Assembly (NCBI GenBank): GCA_025057015.1
Contig: JANWYG010000008.1
Span: 214,722-278,721, forward strand
DNA from: Blastocatellia bacterium
Lineage (GTDB): Bacteria; Acidobacteriota; Blastocatellia; Chloracidobacteriales; JADJPF01
Reading direction: 5' to 3'
Length of the DNA: 64,000 bases
A model generated the notes under the pieces. The model saw only the letters and a program-made list of their open reading frames with translations. It was not told the origin of the DNA and made no database searches. The first letter of the stretch is position 1. Each line of letters starts with the position of its first letter. A program made the translations under genes and the position numbers. Positions 1-9,268 of this stretch are shown here, piece after piece.

Positions 1-226
1 ATCCATCAGAATATACTTGCGCTACGGGCCAAAAGGTGAGTCAGTAATCAACCATCTAGAGCGCGTCTCTAAGCCAAGCTGCAGGCGCTATGTAGCAAAG
101 CGCGATATACCGAGCGTACTCGGAGGGCTAGGTATAAGCATAATCAGCACTTCGAAGGGGGTAATGACTGGCAAACAGGCGCGAAAGCAGAACCTAGGCG
201 GCGAGCTAATCTGCAAGATCTACTAG
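1..226 (+). CDS. rpsH: 30S ribosomal protein uS8, C-terminal part
   Basis: This is the 3' end of rpsH; the 5' end lies outside the window, and the reading frame enters at base 2. The visible residues are the conserved C-terminal domain of S8, which binds the central domain of 16S rRNA and, in Enterobacteria, also represses the spc operon mRNA. Recognisable family segments are RVSKPS, the glycine-rich [15 protein letters not shown] block and the end GGELICKIY. It stops at 224-226, 18 bases before rplF, in the standard spc order. The identification is secure; only the missing start limits it. Confidence 0.95.
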   Translation, partial: SIRIYLRYGPKGESVINHLERVSKPSCRRYVAKRDIPSVLGGLGISIISTSKGVMTGKQARKQNLGGELICKIY

Positions 227-244
227 ATCCAGGGGTTTACGTTT

Positions 245-859
245 ATGTCAAGAATAGGGAAGAAGCCTATACAAGTACCTGCTGGTGTGCGGGTAGAAAT
301 TGGAGAAGAGGAAGTAAAGGTAACCGGACCCAAAGGCACGCTCAGCACCAAGATTCCTAAAGGTATAAAGTTTACTCTTGAAAATAACCAGCTACGTGCT
401 GAGCGCACAAGTGATCAATATGCTGCTTTGCATGGGCTAGCTAGAGCTTTGGTAGCTAATTCGATACAAGGAGTTACTACTGGCTTTACTCGTGAGTTAG
501 ACATAGTAGGTGTGGGCTATAGGGTAGAGACTGATCGCAACAAAGTAGTTGACAGCAAGAAGCCTATTCGCAAGTATCCGAATTCTTCAGGTAGTAGGAC
601 GCTTATTTTTGATCTTGGATACTCCCATTTAGTTGAGTTTGCAGTTCCAGACGGAATAGATTTTAAGGTCGAGAAAGTCGCTGGTCGTACGATAAGTCAG
701 TATCAAGCGACTTTGACACTTTCTGGCATAGACAAGCAGCTACTTGGTCAAGTGGCAGCGAAAATCTATAGCCTACGCAAGCCTGATGCCTACAAAGGCA
801 AAGGGATAAGGTACGTAGGTAGAGAGCTAAAGCTGAAAGCTAGTAAGACAGGCAAGTAG
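245..859 (+). CDS. rplF: 50S ribosomal protein uL6
   Basis: Ribosomal protein L6, near the factor-binding site of the large subunit. The N-terminus (MSRIGKKPI) and the signature YKGKGIRY near the C-terminus identify it. At 204 residues it is longer than the usual 175-185. The extra length is mostly a charged insertion after GVGYR, about residues 94-119, before the conserved LGYSHLVEF strand, with a few more residues around 140-146. The reading frame is intact on both sides, so this is a real insertion and not a frameshift. It sits between rpsH and rplR in the spc order. Confidence 0.97.
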   Translation: MSRIGKKPIQVPAGVRVEIGEEEVKVTGPKGTLSTKIPKGIKFTLENNQLRAERTSDQYAALHGLARALVANSIQGVTTGFTRELDIVGVGYRVETDRNKVVDSKKPIRKYPNSSGSRTLIFDLGYSHLVEFAVPDGIDFKVEKVAGRTISQYQATLTLSGIDKQLLGQVAAKIYSLRKPDAYKGKGIRYVGRELKLKASKTGK

Positions 860-871
860 GAGTTCAAGGAG

Positions 872-1234
872 ATGATAAGGGTCAAGGATAAAGCTAAGGC
901 TAGGCGGGCCATACATGCTAGGATCAGGAAGAAAATATCTGGCACGGCTGAGCGTCCTCGTTTGTGTGTGTTTAGGAGTCTTAAGCACATTTATGCACAA
1001 CTTATAGACGATACCAAAGGTGTTACCTTATGTGCAGCGTCTACCTTGGAGAAGGAGCTTAGAGATGCTTCGGGCGGTAATATCAAAGCTGCTAGGGTTG
1101 TTGGCAAGTTGATAGCTGAGCGAGCTCTTGCAAAAGGGATAGAGGAGGTAGTTTTCGATCGAGGAGGATATCTCTATCACGGACGGGTAAAGAGTCTTGC
1201 TGATGCTGCTAGAGAAGCTGGACTTAAGTTTTAG
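872..1234 (+). CDS. rplR: 50S ribosomal protein uL18
   Basis: Ribosomal protein L18, which binds 5S rRNA and carries it into the 50S subunit. At 120 residues it has the usual length. The family pattern is clear: a basic N-terminus, [27 protein letters not shown], and the C-terminal [13 protein letters not shown] motif ending in AREAGLKF. The gene starts 12 bases after rplF, with a TAGGAG ribosome-binding site at 857-862 inside the rplF stop region. It is part of the spc ribosomal operon. Confidence 0.97.
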   Translation: MIRVKDKAKARRAIHARIRKKISGTAERPRLCVFRSLKHIYAQLIDDTKGVTLCAASTLEKELRDASGGNIKAARVVGKLIAERALAKGIEEVVFDRGGYLYHGRVKSLADAAREAGLKF

Positions 1235-1248
1235 CCTAGGAGATTTTG

Positions 1249-1746
1249 ATGGAACGTATTTCGGCTAGCAATTTAGAGTTAAAAGACTTTGTAATTTCGA
1301 TAAATAGAGTTACTAAAGTAGTCAAGGGTGGCAAGAACCTAAGCTTCAGTGCTTTGGTAGTTGTTGGCAATGAAAGCGGCATAGTTGGTTTCGGTTCGGG
1401 CAAAGCAAAGGAAGTGCCTAGTGCCATCCGCAAAGGATTAGAGTCTGCTAAGAAGAATCTGATCAGAGTTCCTCTCAGAGGTACTACAATAACTCATGCT
1501 GTGATCGGGGAGTTTGGAGCTGGAAAAGTTCTTCTCAAGCCTGCTCCTGAAGGAACTGGAGTTATAGCTGGTAGTGCAGTTCGTGCGGTGATGCAGTCTT
1601 TAGGCGTAAAGGATGTGGTTACGAAGGTACTAGGCTCGACTAATCCTCACAATACTATCAGGGCAGTCTTTAATGGGCTGCGCAAGCTGAAGAGTCGTGA
1701 GGAGGTCTTTAGGCTGAGGAGCAAGATAGTAGAAGAGCAGCGCTGA
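1249..1746 (+). CDS. rpsE: 30S ribosomal protein uS5
   Basis: Ribosomal protein S5, which helps translational accuracy and messenger unwinding at the mRNA entry site. The N-terminal dsRBD-like domain shows [17 protein letters not shown] and FSALVVVG, followed by [11 protein letters not shown]; the C-terminal domain holds [13 protein letters not shown] and GSTNPHN. The ATG at 1249 is preferred to the TTG directly before it because a TAGGAG Shine-Dalgarno (1237-1242) lies 6 bases upstream. The product is 165 residues, normal for S5. Confidence 0.97.
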   Translation: MERISASNLELKDFVISINRVTKVVKGGKNLSFSALVVVGNESGIVGFGSGKAKEVPSAIRKGLESAKKNLIRVPLRGTTITHAVIGEFGAGKVLLKPAPEGTGVIAGSAVRAVMQSLGVKDVVTKVLGSTNPHNTIRAVFNGLRKLKSREEVFRLRSKIVEEQR

Positions 1747-1759
1747 TGGGGAGGCTTCG

Positions 1760-1933
1760 ATGATGATAAAGATACAATGGTATAGAAGTACTATCGGTGC
1801 GCCCAAAAAGCACAAGATAATGGTGCGAGAGATGGGCTTTAAAAAACTCAACCAGATAATTGAGCGACCTGATAATGCGGCTACGCGCGGCGTAGTAGCC
1901 AAGATACCGCATTTGCTCAGAATAGTTGAGTAA
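1760..1933 (+). CDS. rpmD: 50S ribosomal protein uL30
   Basis: Small 57-codon gene between rpsE and rplO. The product begins MMIKIQWYRSTIG and continues with KHKIMVREMGFKKLNQ, then a C-terminal GVVAKIPHLLRIVE, all matching the short bacterial L30 family of about 60 residues. It lies on the surface of the 50S subunit. A GGGGAGG ribosome-binding site (1747-1753) precedes the tandem ATG codons at 1760 and 1763; either could be used. Position S5-L30-L15 is the standard order, which supports the call. Confidence 0.95.
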   Translation: MMIKIQWYRSTIGAPKKHKIMVREMGFKKLNQIIERPDNAATRGVVAKIPHLLRIVE

Positions 1934-1945
1934 GGGAGCTGAAGA

Positions 1946-2413
1946 ATGGTTCTAGGACTACACAATATAGGGGCGCCAAAAGGCGCAAACAAGTCTAAGA
2001 AGAGAGTAGGCCGCGGTCCTGGATCGGGGCACGGTAAGACAGCTACTAGAGGGAATAAAGGTCAGAAGTCTCGTTCGGGTTACACCAGGATGAGGGGATT
2101 TGAAGGCGGACAGATGCCTCTACATAGGCGGTTGCCGAAGCGAGGCTTTACGAGCGTTTTCAAGAAGGAGTGGAATGAAGTAAACTTGGATTCGCTTGAA
2201 CGGGTTTTTGAAAGCGGGGACGTAGTGACGCCTGAGAGGTTAGTTGAGGCCGGAATTATTAGAAAGCTAGCAAAAGACGGCGTAGCTATTTTAGGACGAG
2301 GCGAGTTGACGAAAGCCTTAGAAGTAACGGCGCATAGGTTTAGCAGGTCTGCTGCGCAGAAGATAGTTGCTGCTGGTGGCAAAGCGTTGGTCGTTAGCAG
2401 CAGCTCAGCGTGA
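1946..2413 (+). CDS. rplO: 50S ribosomal protein uL15
   Basis: Ribosomal protein L15, a late-to-mid assembly protein of the 50S subunit. It has the typical extended basic, glycine-rich N-terminus ([19 protein letters not shown], then GQKSRSGY), the [17 protein letters not shown] motif and the C-terminal globular domain ending in AAGGKALVV. Length 155 is usual. AGGGAG (1933-1938) serves as ribosome-binding site. Its stop codon overlaps the upstream GTG candidate start of secY. Confidence 0.97.
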   Translation: MVLGLHNIGAPKGANKSKKRVGRGPGSGHGKTATRGNKGQKSRSGYTRMRGFEGGQMPLHRRLPKRGFTSVFKKEWNEVNLDSLERVFESGDVVTPERLVEAGIIRKLAKDGVAILGRGELTKALEVTAHRFSRSAAQKIVAAGGKALVVSSSSA

Positions 2414-2436
2414 AAATTCGAAAGCTAGAAAGTGGT

Positions 2437-3837
2437 ATGATAGAGAAACTTGTAAACAGCATACGGAACATCTTTTCGATACCTGATCTGCGCAAGCGTA
2501 TCCTCTTTACGCTTGGAATGCTAGTTATTTACAGAATTGGCAGTCATATAAAAACTCCTGGGATAGATCCAGATAGGCTCGAGCAGATATGGTCTCAGCT
2601 GGCTGGATCGCTGATGGGAGTCGTAGATCTGTTCACTGGTGGCAATCTTAGGATAGTGTCAATATTTGCTCTAGGTATTACGCCTTATATCACGGCGTCA
2701 ATAGTCTTGCAGCTTCTTACTGTGGTCTTTCCTGCACTCAAGAAGATACAAGAGGAAGGCGAGGTAGGTCGTCGGAAAATAAATCAATACACGAGATATG
2801 GAACTATAGCGCTTTCTACTATTCAGTCTACGTTTATAGCTTTATGGTTACAAAGCCAGCCAGGGTTAGTGATAGGTGGTGGGGGTGTAGGCTTTGTTGT
2901 GATGACGGTAGTGACGCTTGTAAGCGGCACGGCTTTCATAATGTGGTTGGGTGAGCAGATAACTGATCGAGGTGTTGGAAATGGCATCAGTTTGTTAATC
3001 TTTGCCGGCATAGTTATAGGGCTGCCGAACGCTATCAAGCAGATCTATGACAGGATCAAAGACATGGATCCTACCACTACGCTTGGCGTTATCGCTTTAC
3101 TAATAGGGATGTTACTCATCACTATGGCGATAGTGTTTGTCGAGCGAGGACATCGTAAGATCCCTGTAAACTATGCGAAGAGGCTTGTTGGAAGGAAGAT
3201 GATGAGTGGTCAGTCCACACATATGCCTTTGAAGGTAAATATGGGTGGAGTTATTCCTGTTATTTTTGCTTCTTCGATACTGACTTTTCCCCAGACGATA
3301 GCGCAGTTTTCTGGATCTGAGACTCTCCAGAGATACATCTCTAGCTTTGGGGGAGGTCACCCGCTTTATGAATTGCTGTTTATGGCAGCAATAATATTTT
3401 TTACTTTTTTCTATGTCTCAATTGTGTTTAATACGGACGAGGTTGCAGAAAATCTCCGCAAACATGGTGGATTTATTCCCGGGATACGCCCTGGACGTAA
3501 GACGGCTGACTATCTAAATACGATACTTACGCGCTTAACTACTGTAGGGGCTATATACCTTGCGATAATTGCCTTGATACCGCAGGTATTGCTAAATGGT
3601 ATACAGGTCGATAAAATTCCTCTGATAGGTAGTTATCTGTATTCGGTTTTCACTTCTAATCCAGTGACTAGCTGGATAGTTAGCGGGTTTGGTTTTCAGT
3701 TTTACTTTGGCGGTACTTCTTTGTTAATAGTGATAGGTGTTGCCATGGACACGGTAAGCCAGATCGAGTCACAGTTAATAATGCGCCATTATGAAGGTTT
3801 CTTGCAGAAGGGAAGGATAAGAGGAAGACGCGGTTAG
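2437..3837 (+). CDS. secY: Protein translocase subunit SecY
   Basis: Central channel protein of the Sec translocon in the inner membrane, with about ten transmembrane segments. Recognisable parts are [19 protein letters not shown] with the first helix, the plug-helix region rich in GGNL, the [11 protein letters not shown] motif of helix 2, the cytosolic loop 5 QRG-like ERGHRKIPV, and [14 protein letters not shown] prefer ATG 2437 because family members begin MIEKL; the frame also extends to a GTG at 2410 that overlaps the rplO stop (GTGA), giving 475 instead of 466 residues. It is followed by adk and map, as in most spc operons. Confidence 0.96.
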   Translation: MIEKLVNSIRNIFSIPDLRKRILFTLGMLVIYRIGSHIKTPGIDPDRLEQIWSQLAGSLMGVVDLFTGGNLRIVSIFALGITPYITASIVLQLLTVVFPALKKIQEEGEVGRRKINQYTRYGTIALSTIQSTFIALWLQSQPGLVIGGGGVGFVVMTVVTLVSGTAFIMWLGEQITDRGVGNGISLLIFAGIVIGLPNAIKQIYDRIKDMDPTTTLGVIALLIGMLLITMAIVFVERGHRKIPVNYAKRLVGRKMMSGQSTHMPLKVNMGGVIPVIFASSILTFPQTIAQFSGSETLQRYISSFGGGHPLYELLFMAAIIFFTFFYVSIVFNTDEVAENLRKHGGFIPGIRPGRKTADYLNTILTRLTTVGAIYLAIIALIPQVLLNGIQVDKIPLIGSYLYSVFTSNPVTSWIVSGFGFQFYFGGTSLLIVIGVAMDTVSQIESQLIMRHYEGFLQKGRIRGRRG

Positions 3838-3850
3838 AAGAGGGGCAGCC

Positions 3851-4504
3851 GTGAGCAAGGGAAAGATATTAGTGATGGTAGGAGCTCCTGGAGCTGGCAA
3901 GGGAACGCAAGCAAAGCGCCTGGAGAAAGAGTTCGGAATACCTCAGATATCTACCGGCGACATACTCAGGGCCATGGCGAAAGAGGATAGTCCTTTGGGA
4001 CGGCAACTGCATGAGATACAGTCAGCTGGGAAGTTAGTAAGTGATGAGATTCTGTTTGAGGTGGTACGAAAGCGTACCGCGGAACCTGATTGTGTAGGTG
4101 GGTATATCCTAGACGGTTATCCCAGGACCTTGGCTCAAGCTGAGCAGCTGGACAGAATTGCTGAGGAGCAGGGACGTAAGCTGCTGGTGCTTAGTATAGA
4201 AGTTTCCGATGAGCTGTTGCTGCAGAGGTTAACTGGTCGACGGATCTGTTGTAACTGTGGGGCTATTTTTAATGTCTATCTAAGTCCTCCTGTGGCTGAT
4301 GGAGTCTGTGATTTTTGTGGGGGTAGTTTGGTACAGAGAGATGACGATAAGGTTGAGGTTATCGAGAGGAGGATACAAGAGTACTATGAGAACACAGCAC
4401 CCCTGATTTCTAGATACTCCGAGGCAGGTTTGCTCTATCGTATAGACGGTTCTAAGGATCCTGCCGCCGTGTTTGAGGAGCTCAGTAAGTACGTGACTGC
4501 GTGA
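3851..4504 (+). CDS. adk: Adenylate kinase, zinc-binding LID type
   Basis: Adenylate kinase (ATP + AMP to 2 ADP), cytoplasmic. The P-loop GAPGAGKGTQ is at residues 11-20, the AMP-binding GDILR and DGYPRT motifs follow, and the LID contains two CxxC-type pairs (CCNCG near residue 134 and CDFCGG near 156), the zinc-binding form found in Gram-positives and several other phyla. Length 217 is the long-LID type. It starts with GTG 3851, with AGAGGGG just upstream. It lies between secY and map, the standard place. Confidence 0.97.
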   Translation: MSKGKILVMVGAPGAGKGTQAKRLEKEFGIPQISTGDILRAMAKEDSPLGRQLHEIQSAGKLVSDEILFEVVRKRTAEPDCVGGYILDGYPRTLAQAEQLDRIAEEQGRKLLVLSIEVSDELLLQRLTGRRICCNCGAIFNVYLSPPVADGVCDFCGGSLVQRDDDKVEVIERRIQEYYENTAPLISRYSEAGLLYRIDGSKDPAAVFEELSKYVTA

Positions 4505-4534
4505 GATGGTCTGGCAGAAAGAAGGACAAGACGT

Positions 4535-5287
4535 ATGATAATAACAAAGTCGCGTGCAGAGATAGAGAAAATGTTTAAGGCAGGGCAGTTGGTAGCTCAG
4601 GTTCTTCAGGAGCTCAAGGCGATGGTGGAGCCGGGAATAACTACCCTAGAACTGGATAACTATGCTGAACACCGTATCAGAAGTGCGGGTGCGATTCCCA
4701 CGTTCAAGGGTTATAAGGGATATCCGTTTTCTATATGTACCTCAGTAAATGAGCAAGTTGTTCATGCTTTTCCATCGAAAAGGAAGCTCAAGGAAGGGGA
4801 TATTATCAGCATAGACTGCGGTGCTACTCTGGATGGCTATGTGGGAGATTCCGCGATTACTGTTCCCGTCGGAAAGATTTCTGATGAAGCTGCCAAGTTG
4901 CTCAAGGTGACCGAGGAGTCTTTATATAGAGCTATAAAGATGATGGTGATAGGCAACCGGTTATCTGATATATCTCATGCGGTACAGTCATACGTCGAGC
5001 CGTTTGGGTACTCTGTAGTGAGGGATTTTTGTGGTCATGGTATAGGCACTGCCATGCATGAAGAGCCGCAGGTGCCTAACTATGGTCTACCAGGGCGCGG
5101 GCCACGGCTACGTGAAGGTTTTGTCTTGGCCATAGAGCCTATGGTCAATATGGGCACTCATAAAGTGCGTATAGAAGAAGATGGCTGGACGGTGACGACG
5201 CTTGATAAGAAGCTGTCTGCTCATTTCGAGCATACTGTAGCTATTACGGCTGATGGCCCATGGATACTTACGCAGCTTGTCTCGTAG
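4535..5287 (+). CDS. map: Methionine aminopeptidase, type I
   Basis: Removes the initiator methionine from new proteins. The 250-residue length without N-terminal extension fits type Ia. All five metal ligands of the family can be placed: the two aspartates in [14 protein letters not shown], the histidine in FCGHGIG, the glutamate in AIEPMVNMG and the one in [10 protein letters not shown]. The substrate-contact histidine of MHEEP is also present. A GAAGGA ribosome-binding site precedes ATG 4535. It ends the secY-adk-map segment, after which there is a 100-base gap with an internal promoter. Confidence 0.97.
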   Translation: MIITKSRAEIEKMFKAGQLVAQVLQELKAMVEPGITTLELDNYAEHRIRSAGAIPTFKGYKGYPFSICTSVNEQVVHAFPSKRKLKEGDIISIDCGATLDGYVGDSAITVPVGKISDEAAKLLKVTEESLYRAIKMMVIGNRLSDISHAVQSYVEPFGYSVVRDFCGHGIGTAMHEEPQVPNYGLPGRGPRLREGFVLAIEPMVNMGTHKVRIEEDGWTVTTLDKKLSAHFEHTVAITADGPWILTQLVS

Positions 5288-5298
5288 AGGCGTTAGCT

Positions 5299-5326
5299 TT
5301 GTAAATGATAACTTCTGTGCTATAAT
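5299..5326 (+). promoter_or_regulatory. Internal sigma-70-type promoter upstream of infA
   Basis: The 100-base gap between map and infA has a perfect TATAAT -10 box (5321-5326). TTGTAA lies 16 bases upstream (5299-5304), or TTTGTA with 17. This would let infA-rpmJ and the alpha operon genes be transcribed apart from the spc genes. It is read from consensus only. Confidence 0.6.
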
Positions 5327-5387
5327 CGTAGTTTTCAGACGATCAGTGTGGGTGGTTGTCTAAATCCAACTTAAAAGAAAGAGGGTT

Positions 5388-5606
5388 ATGCCAAAGGAAG
5401 ATGCTATAGAAGTGGTGGCGTCCGTAATAGAGACGCTTCCAAATGCTATGTTCAGAGTTGAGCTTGAAAACAAACACCAAGTACTTGCTCATATTTCGGG
5501 CAAGATGAGGAAAAATTTTATAAGGATATTGCCTGGAGACAAGGTAATAGTGGAGTTATCTCCGTATGATTTAACTCGGGGCAGGATAGTATACAGATAC
5601 AAGTAG
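5388..5606 (+). CDS. infA: Translation initiation factor IF-1
   Basis: IF-1 occupies the ribosomal A site during initiation and works with IF-2 and IF-3. The 72-residue product is a single OB fold with the family sequence: [20 protein letters not shown], then [16 protein letters not shown], and [11 protein letters not shown]. An AAAGAGGG-type ribosome-binding site precedes ATG 5388. It has its own putative promoter (5299-5326) and is followed 7 bases later by rpmJ. Confidence 0.97.
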   Translation: MPKEDAIEVVASVIETLPNAMFRVELENKHQVLAHISGKMRKNFIRILPGDKVIVELSPYDLTRGRIVYRYK

Positions 5607-5613
5607 GTGTGAT

Positions 5614-5727
5614 ATGAAGGTTAGGGCTTCGGTCAAGAAGATCTGCGACAAATGCAAAATAGTTCATCGTAAAGGGGTTGTAAGGGTCATATGCGTCAAT
5701 CCCAAGCACAAGCAGAGGCAAGGTTAA
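5614..5727 (+). CDS. rpmJ: 50S ribosomal protein bL36
   Basis: A 37-codon gene beginning [20 protein letters not shown] and ending HKQRQG. This is the zinc-binding (C+) form of L36: CxxC at residues 11 and 14, then Cys 27 and His 32. The length and sequence match the family throughout. It stabilises 23S rRNA near the A-site finger. It sits between infA and rpsM, the usual bacterial order. Confidence 0.96.
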   Translation: MKVRASVKKICDKCKIVHRKGVVRVICVNPKHKQRQG

Positions 5728-5737
5728 GGGAGGTGCT

Positions 5738-6145
5738 ATGGCACGCATTGCGGGTGTAGATTTGCCACAGAATAAAAGGGCGGAGATAGGTTTGACATAC
5801 ATCTATGGGATAGGCAGAGCACGGGCAGCTAAGATACTAGAGGAGGCAGCGTTGAGTCTCAATCGAGATCCGCTCGAGCTGGCAGCTAAGAAAATCCGGG
5901 ATCTATCGGATGAAGAGCTCAACAAGATACGTATCATTATTGAACGGGAAGGTGACGTAGAGGGAGATTTGCGAAAGAGAGTGCAGCTTGATATCAAGCG
6001 ATTGATTGAAATCGGATGTTATAGAGGGCTGCGTCACAGAAAGGGATTGCCCGTCAGAGGGCAGAGGACTCATACGAACGCTCGTACTCGTAAGGGGCCG
6101 CGTAGAGCTACGATTGCTAAAAAGAAAGCTCCGGGTAAGAAGTAA
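5738..6145 (+). CDS. rpsM: 30S ribosomal protein uS13
   Basis: S13 sits in the head of the 30S subunit and contacts tRNA and the 50S bridge. The N-terminus [14 protein letters not shown], the helix-hairpin motif [14 protein letters not shown] and the tail [15 protein letters not shown] identify it. At 135 residues it is about ten longer than usual. The excess lies after ILEEA (about residues 39-50, [11 protein letters not shown]), just before the conserved [10 protein letters not shown] segment. GGGAGGTG precedes ATG 5738. It begins the alpha operon part. Confidence 0.97.
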   Translation: MARIAGVDLPQNKRAEIGLTYIYGIGRARAAKILEEAALSLNRDPLELAAKKIRDLSDEELNKIRIIIEREGDVEGDLRKRVQLDIKRLIEIGCYRGLRHRKGLPVRGQRTHTNARTRKGPRRATIAKKKAPGKK

Positions 6146-6160
6146 GGAGAGTTTGCTCAG

Positions 6161-6562
6161 ATGGCGAAGAAGACATCGACAAAGAAGAAGTCTGTAAAGA
6201 AACGTGAAAAGAAGATAGTACCTCAAGGCATATTTCATATTCAGGCAACTTTCAACAATACCTTGGTAAGCGTAACTGATCTTGAAGGCAACCTAGTAGT
6301 TGCTTCGTCAGCAGGTGCTCTGGGATTTAATGGCTCTCGCAAGGGAACGCCTTTTGCAGCTCAGCAGGCGGCAGCTAAGGCGGCTGCCATGGCTAAAGAA
6401 GTTGGTATGCAGTCTTGTGAGGTTAGAATAAAAGGACCTGGTGCAGGACGCGAGTCAGCTATTCGGGCGATAGCTGCAGCGGGGCTTGATATAAAGGTCA
6501 TTAAAGATGTAACACCTATTCCACATAACGGTTGTAGGCCGCCAAAACGTAGGAGAGTCTAA
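6161..6562 (+). CDS. rpsK: 30S ribosomal protein uS11
   Basis: S11 lies on the platform of the 30S subunit near the E site. After a lysine-rich N-terminus ([16 protein letters not shown]) the family core is clear: [45 protein letters not shown] and the ending [17 protein letters not shown]. Length 133 is normal. It is spaced 15 bases from rpsM and 12 from rpsD, all in one transcription unit. Confidence 0.97.
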   Translation: MAKKTSTKKKSVKKREKKIVPQGIFHIQATFNNTLVSVTDLEGNLVVASSAGALGFNGSRKGTPFAAQQAAAKAAAMAKEVGMQSCEVRIKGPGAGRESAIRAIAAAGLDIKVIKDVTPIPHNGCRPPKRRRV

Positions 6563-6574
6563 GAGGAGGTCAAA

Positions 6575-7216
6575 TTGGCTAGGTATCGAGATGCGGTCTG
6601 TAGGTTGTGTCGCCGCGAAGGAATGAAGCTGTATTTGAAAGGGGAGCGTTGTTACAAATCTTCCTGTGCTATAGAGAAGCGAGGAACCCAGCCACCGGGC
6701 GAACACGGTAAGGATGCAAGGCGCGGGAAGCTCATGGGTTATGGTGAGCAGCTGCGCGAAAAACAGAAGGTAAAGCGTATCTACGGCGTGCTGGAGAAGC
6801 AATTTCGCGGGTATTTTGAAAGAGCTGCTAGACAAAAGGGTGTAACAGGCGAAAATCTGCTTTCTATACTCGAGCGCAGGTTGGATAATGTTGTATATAG
6901 GCTCGGATATGCTACTTCACATGCTCAAGCTAGACAGCTTGTAGCACATGGCCACGTGATGGTTAATGGAAGGAAGGTAACTATTCCATCGTTTCAAGTG
7001 AAGGTGAATGATCAGATAGCTTTAAAACCTTCTATGGTAAAGAATCCGTTTGTTCAGGCGGCGTTTCAAACTGCTGGTGGGCGTCGTGGCCGCCCTGCTT
7101 GGCTTGAAGTAGTCGATGAGGAAAACCTTGTAGGCAAAGTAATTTCGCTGCCTAGAAGGGAAGATATAGATCCTAGTATTAAAGAACAGCTAATAGTAGA
7201 GCTCTACTCTAAGTAG
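6575..7216 (+). CDS. rpsD: 30S ribosomal protein uS4, zinc-binding form
   Basis: S4 is a primary 16S rRNA-binding protein and, in many bacteria, the repressor of the alpha operon. It starts at TTG 6575 behind a strong GAGGAGGT site. The N-terminus carries four cysteines (residues 9, 12, 26 and 31; CRLC and CYKSSC), the C+ zinc form. The S4 domain follows with [20 protein letters not shown] and [13 protein letters not shown]. Length 213 is normal. The end of the gene is part of a strong hairpin (7200-7220) before rpoA. Confidence 0.97.
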   Translation: MARYRDAVCRLCRREGMKLYLKGERCYKSSCAIEKRGTQPPGEHGKDARRGKLMGYGEQLREKQKVKRIYGVLEKQFRGYFERAARQKGVTGENLLSILERRLDNVVYRLGYATSHAQARQLVAHGHVMVNGRKVTIPSFQVKVNDQIALKPSMVKNPFVQAAFQTAGGRRGRPAWLEVVDEENLVGKVISLPRREDIDPSIKEQLIVELYSK

Positions 7217-7235
7217 AGCTTGCTCTAAAGTAGAG
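7200..7235 (+). promoter_or_regulatory. Two stem-loops at the rpsD-rpoA junction
   Basis: A perfect 9-bp hairpin (AGCTCTACT at 7200-7208, loop CTA, AGTAGAGCT at 7212-7220) spans the rpsD stop codon. A second smaller one (CTCTA 7223-7227, loop AAG, TAGAG 7231-7235) follows directly and touches the GAGGGG ribosome-binding site of rpoA. The two stems share sequence, so alternative pairing is possible. Related hairpins regulate ribosomal operons, but a role here is inference. Confidence 0.5.
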
Positions 7236-7251
7236 AGGGGGGCTTGTTGAA

Positions 7252-8244
7252 GTGACGCAGGCAATTCTGTGGACTACAAGCTTTCAAAAGCCTAAAAAGC
7301 TTTTTTGTGATTCTGAAACTTTGACTGAGAGGTACGGATGCTTCCAGGCACAGCCGTTTGAGAGAGGGTTTGGAACTACTATAGGCAACCTGCTGCGCAG
7401 GGCACTTCTGTCTTCAATACCAGGAACGGCTATTACTGCTGTTAGGATAGACAGAGGATTGAGCGAAAGCGCTCGCTTGCAGGGAGTCAAAGAAGACGTA
7501 GGCAGTATTATCCTCAACATGAAAAGGATACCCTTCAAGCTGAAAGGTAGTGATGCTAAGACTCTGCGGTTTACTATGAGCGGCAGAGGTGAGTTCTTGT
7601 CCTCTCAGATACCATTGGATGAGGATGTGGAGATCTTCGATCCTAACGTCAAGATAGCTACTTTGGAAGGGGCTGTTGTAGAAGTGGAGCTACGGCTTAG
7701 GCGTGGCTACGGTTATGTTCCTGCGACCAGAAACTATGAAGAGCACTTGGGGGCGGGGTTTATTCCGCTGGATGCTGCCTTTTCTCCGGTCAGAAAAGTA
7801 GACTACCAGGTTGAAGCAGCGAGGCTTGGCCAGGATACTGACTACGATAAACTCTTGGTACAGATATGGACTGATGGTAGCATCACGCCTGAAGCTGCAC
7901 TGAACTCGGCTGCTCAACTACTCAAAGCGCAGATGACCAAGTTCATTAACTTTGAGGAGTGGACTGAAGTACAGGAGATCGAGCAAGAAGCTCCGTTGCC
8001 GCAGTTTAATGAGCATCTTGACCGATCTGTGGAGGAGTTAGAGCTGTCGGTTAGATCTTACAACTGTCTCAAAAATGCTGATATCAGGACTATAAGAGAG
8101 CTTGTGCAGAAGACTGAGGCTGAGATGCTGAAGACGAAGAATTTTGGTCGCAAGTCTTTGAACGAGATAAAAGAAATTCTTGGCGCATTGGGGCTTCGTC
8201 TTGGGATGCGGTTTGATGGAAACGGTAACATCATAGAGGATTAG
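7252..8244 (+). CDS. rpoA: RNA polymerase alpha subunit
   Basis: Alpha subunit, whose N-terminal domain (residues about 1-230) dimerises and starts RNA polymerase assembly. Its C-terminal domain (about 255-320) binds UP-element DNA and activators. Clear markers are [34 protein letters not shown] at the end of the N-domain, and [19 protein letters not shown] with [15 protein letters not shown] in the C-domain. Start is GTG 7252; no closer in-frame ATG exists before the conserved region. Length 330 is normal. Confidence 0.97.
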   Translation: MTQAILWTTSFQKPKKLFCDSETLTERYGCFQAQPFERGFGTTIGNLLRRALLSSIPGTAITAVRIDRGLSESARLQGVKEDVGSIILNMKRIPFKLKGSDAKTLRFTMSGRGEFLSSQIPLDEDVEIFDPNVKIATLEGAVVEVELRLRRGYGYVPATRNYEEHLGAGFIPLDAAFSPVRKVDYQVEAARLGQDTDYDKLLVQIWTDGSITPEAALNSAAQLLKAQMTKFINFEEWTEVQEIEQEAPLPQFNEHLDRSVEELELSVRSYNCLKNADIRTIRELVQKTEAEMLKTKNFGRKSLNEIKEILGALGLRLGMRFDGNGNIIED

Positions 8245-8256
8245 GGAGAGCACGGG

Positions 8257-8706
8257 ATGCGACACAGAGTTGCACATAGAAAGTTGGGCAGAACGACACC
8301 ACATCGTAAGTCGTTGCTAAGAAATCTAGCTACGTCTCTTATTCTCAACGAGAGGATAGTTACTACTGTGCCGAAGGCAAAGGAGTTGAGGCCTTTTGTA
8401 GAAAAAGCTATCACGCTTGGCAAAGAAGGTACTCTGCATGCCCGTAGACTAGCGGCAGGCTACTTTCACGCAGGCAATGTAGGTAGGATGCGTGCGCTGC
8501 AGCGTAAGCAGAAACCACCGGCTGCTCAGGCTGGTGTAGCCGCACTGGCGAAACTTTTTGAGGAAATAGCAAAAAGGTATGAGCAAAGGCCTGGTGGCTA
8601 TACTAGGATAGTAAAGTTAGGTCATCGTCGCGGCGATGGCGCAGAAATGGCTCTTATAGAGCTCGTCGATAGCAAGCCTGAACCGCTAGCTTCCGCTAGC
8701 AAGTAA
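8257..8706 (+). CDS. rplQ: 50S ribosomal protein bL17
   Basis: L17 lies next to the peptide exit tunnel. The start [39 protein letters not shown] and [20 protein letters not shown] are the family core. At 149 residues it is longer than the 115-130 common in bacteria: a spacer near residues 70-100 and a short acidic tail account for it. It is the last gene of the ribosomal run; a terminator-like hairpin follows. Confidence 0.96.
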   Translation: MRHRVAHRKLGRTTPHRKSLLRNLATSLILNERIVTTVPKAKELRPFVEKAITLGKEGTLHARRLAAGYFHAGNVGRMRALQRKQKPPAAQAGVAALAKLFEEIAKRYEQRPGGYTRIVKLGHRRGDGAEMALIELVDSKPEPLASASK

Positions 8707-8736
8707 GCTCAAAAGATCTTACCGAGCCCTTAAAGT

Positions 8737-8770
8737 CCCGTCTAGCTATGTCTCTGGGCGGGTTTCTATT
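8737..8770 (+). terminator. Terminator-like hairpin after rplQ
   Basis: CCCGTCTA (8737-8744) pairs with TGGGCGGG (8755-8762) over 8 bp including G-T pairs, with a 10-base loop and then TTTCTATT. It falls 31 bases after the rplQ stop and before accB, so it plausibly ends the ribosomal transcript. The U-run is imperfect. Confidence 0.6.
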
Positions 8771-8785
8771 GAGAAAGGACTGTGT

Positions 8786-9265
8786 ATGGACTTTAGCGAG
8801 ATAAAAGAGCTGATAGACTTACTAGCGGCGCGCAGGATATCTACCTTTGAGCTTGAAAAAGCTGGATTTAAGATCAAGATTGAGATTAATTCTCATTCTC
8901 AGGCAACTTCTCAGGTAACTTCAGGTGAGCAGCTCGTAGCGCCTACAGCTCCAACTCTGTCTGCTGCTATGAGCGTAAAGCCTGAGCCGGTTGCTGTCCC
9001 GCAGCAGATAGCTGCTCAAATAGAGCTTTATAAGATAAAAGCTCCTATAGTTGGCACTTTTTACCGAGCACCAAGTCCTACTTCCGAACCTTTTGTAAAG
9101 ATTGGTGATAGGGTAGAACTAGGGCAAGTGCTGTGTATCATCGAGGCTATGAAGCTGATGAACGAGATAGAGTCTGAAGTAGCAGGGGAAATTTTGGAGA
9201 TATATGTTGAAAACGGGCAGCCTGTCGAGTACGGTCAACCGCTTTTTGGAATTAGAGCCTCTTAG
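8786..9265 (+). CDS. accB: Biotin carboxyl carrier protein of acetyl-CoA carboxylase
   Basis: Carries biotin for acetyl-CoA carboxylase, the first committed step of fatty acid synthesis. The layout is typical: an N-terminal recognition segment ([20 protein letters not shown]), a flexible Ala/Pro/Gln linker (about residues 45-80) and the biotinyl domain from [13 protein letters not shown] to the C-terminus. The biotinylated lysine lies in [10 protein letters not shown] at about residue 123. Length 159 is normal. accC starts 3 bases downstream, so the two are co-translated. Confidence 0.97.
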   Translation: MDFSEIKELIDLLAARRISTFELEKAGFKIKIEINSHSQATSQVTSGEQLVAPTAPTLSAAMSVKPEPVAVPQQIAAQIELYKIKAPIVGTFYRAPSPTSEPFVKIGDRVELGQVLCIIEAMKLMNEIESEVAGEILEIYVENGQPVEYGQPLFGIRAS

Positions 9266-9268
9266 GAT

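Noticed and set aside
245-859. Frameshift or misassembly in rplF
   Set aside because: The frame stays open and family motifs continue on both sides; the extra residues are an insertion.
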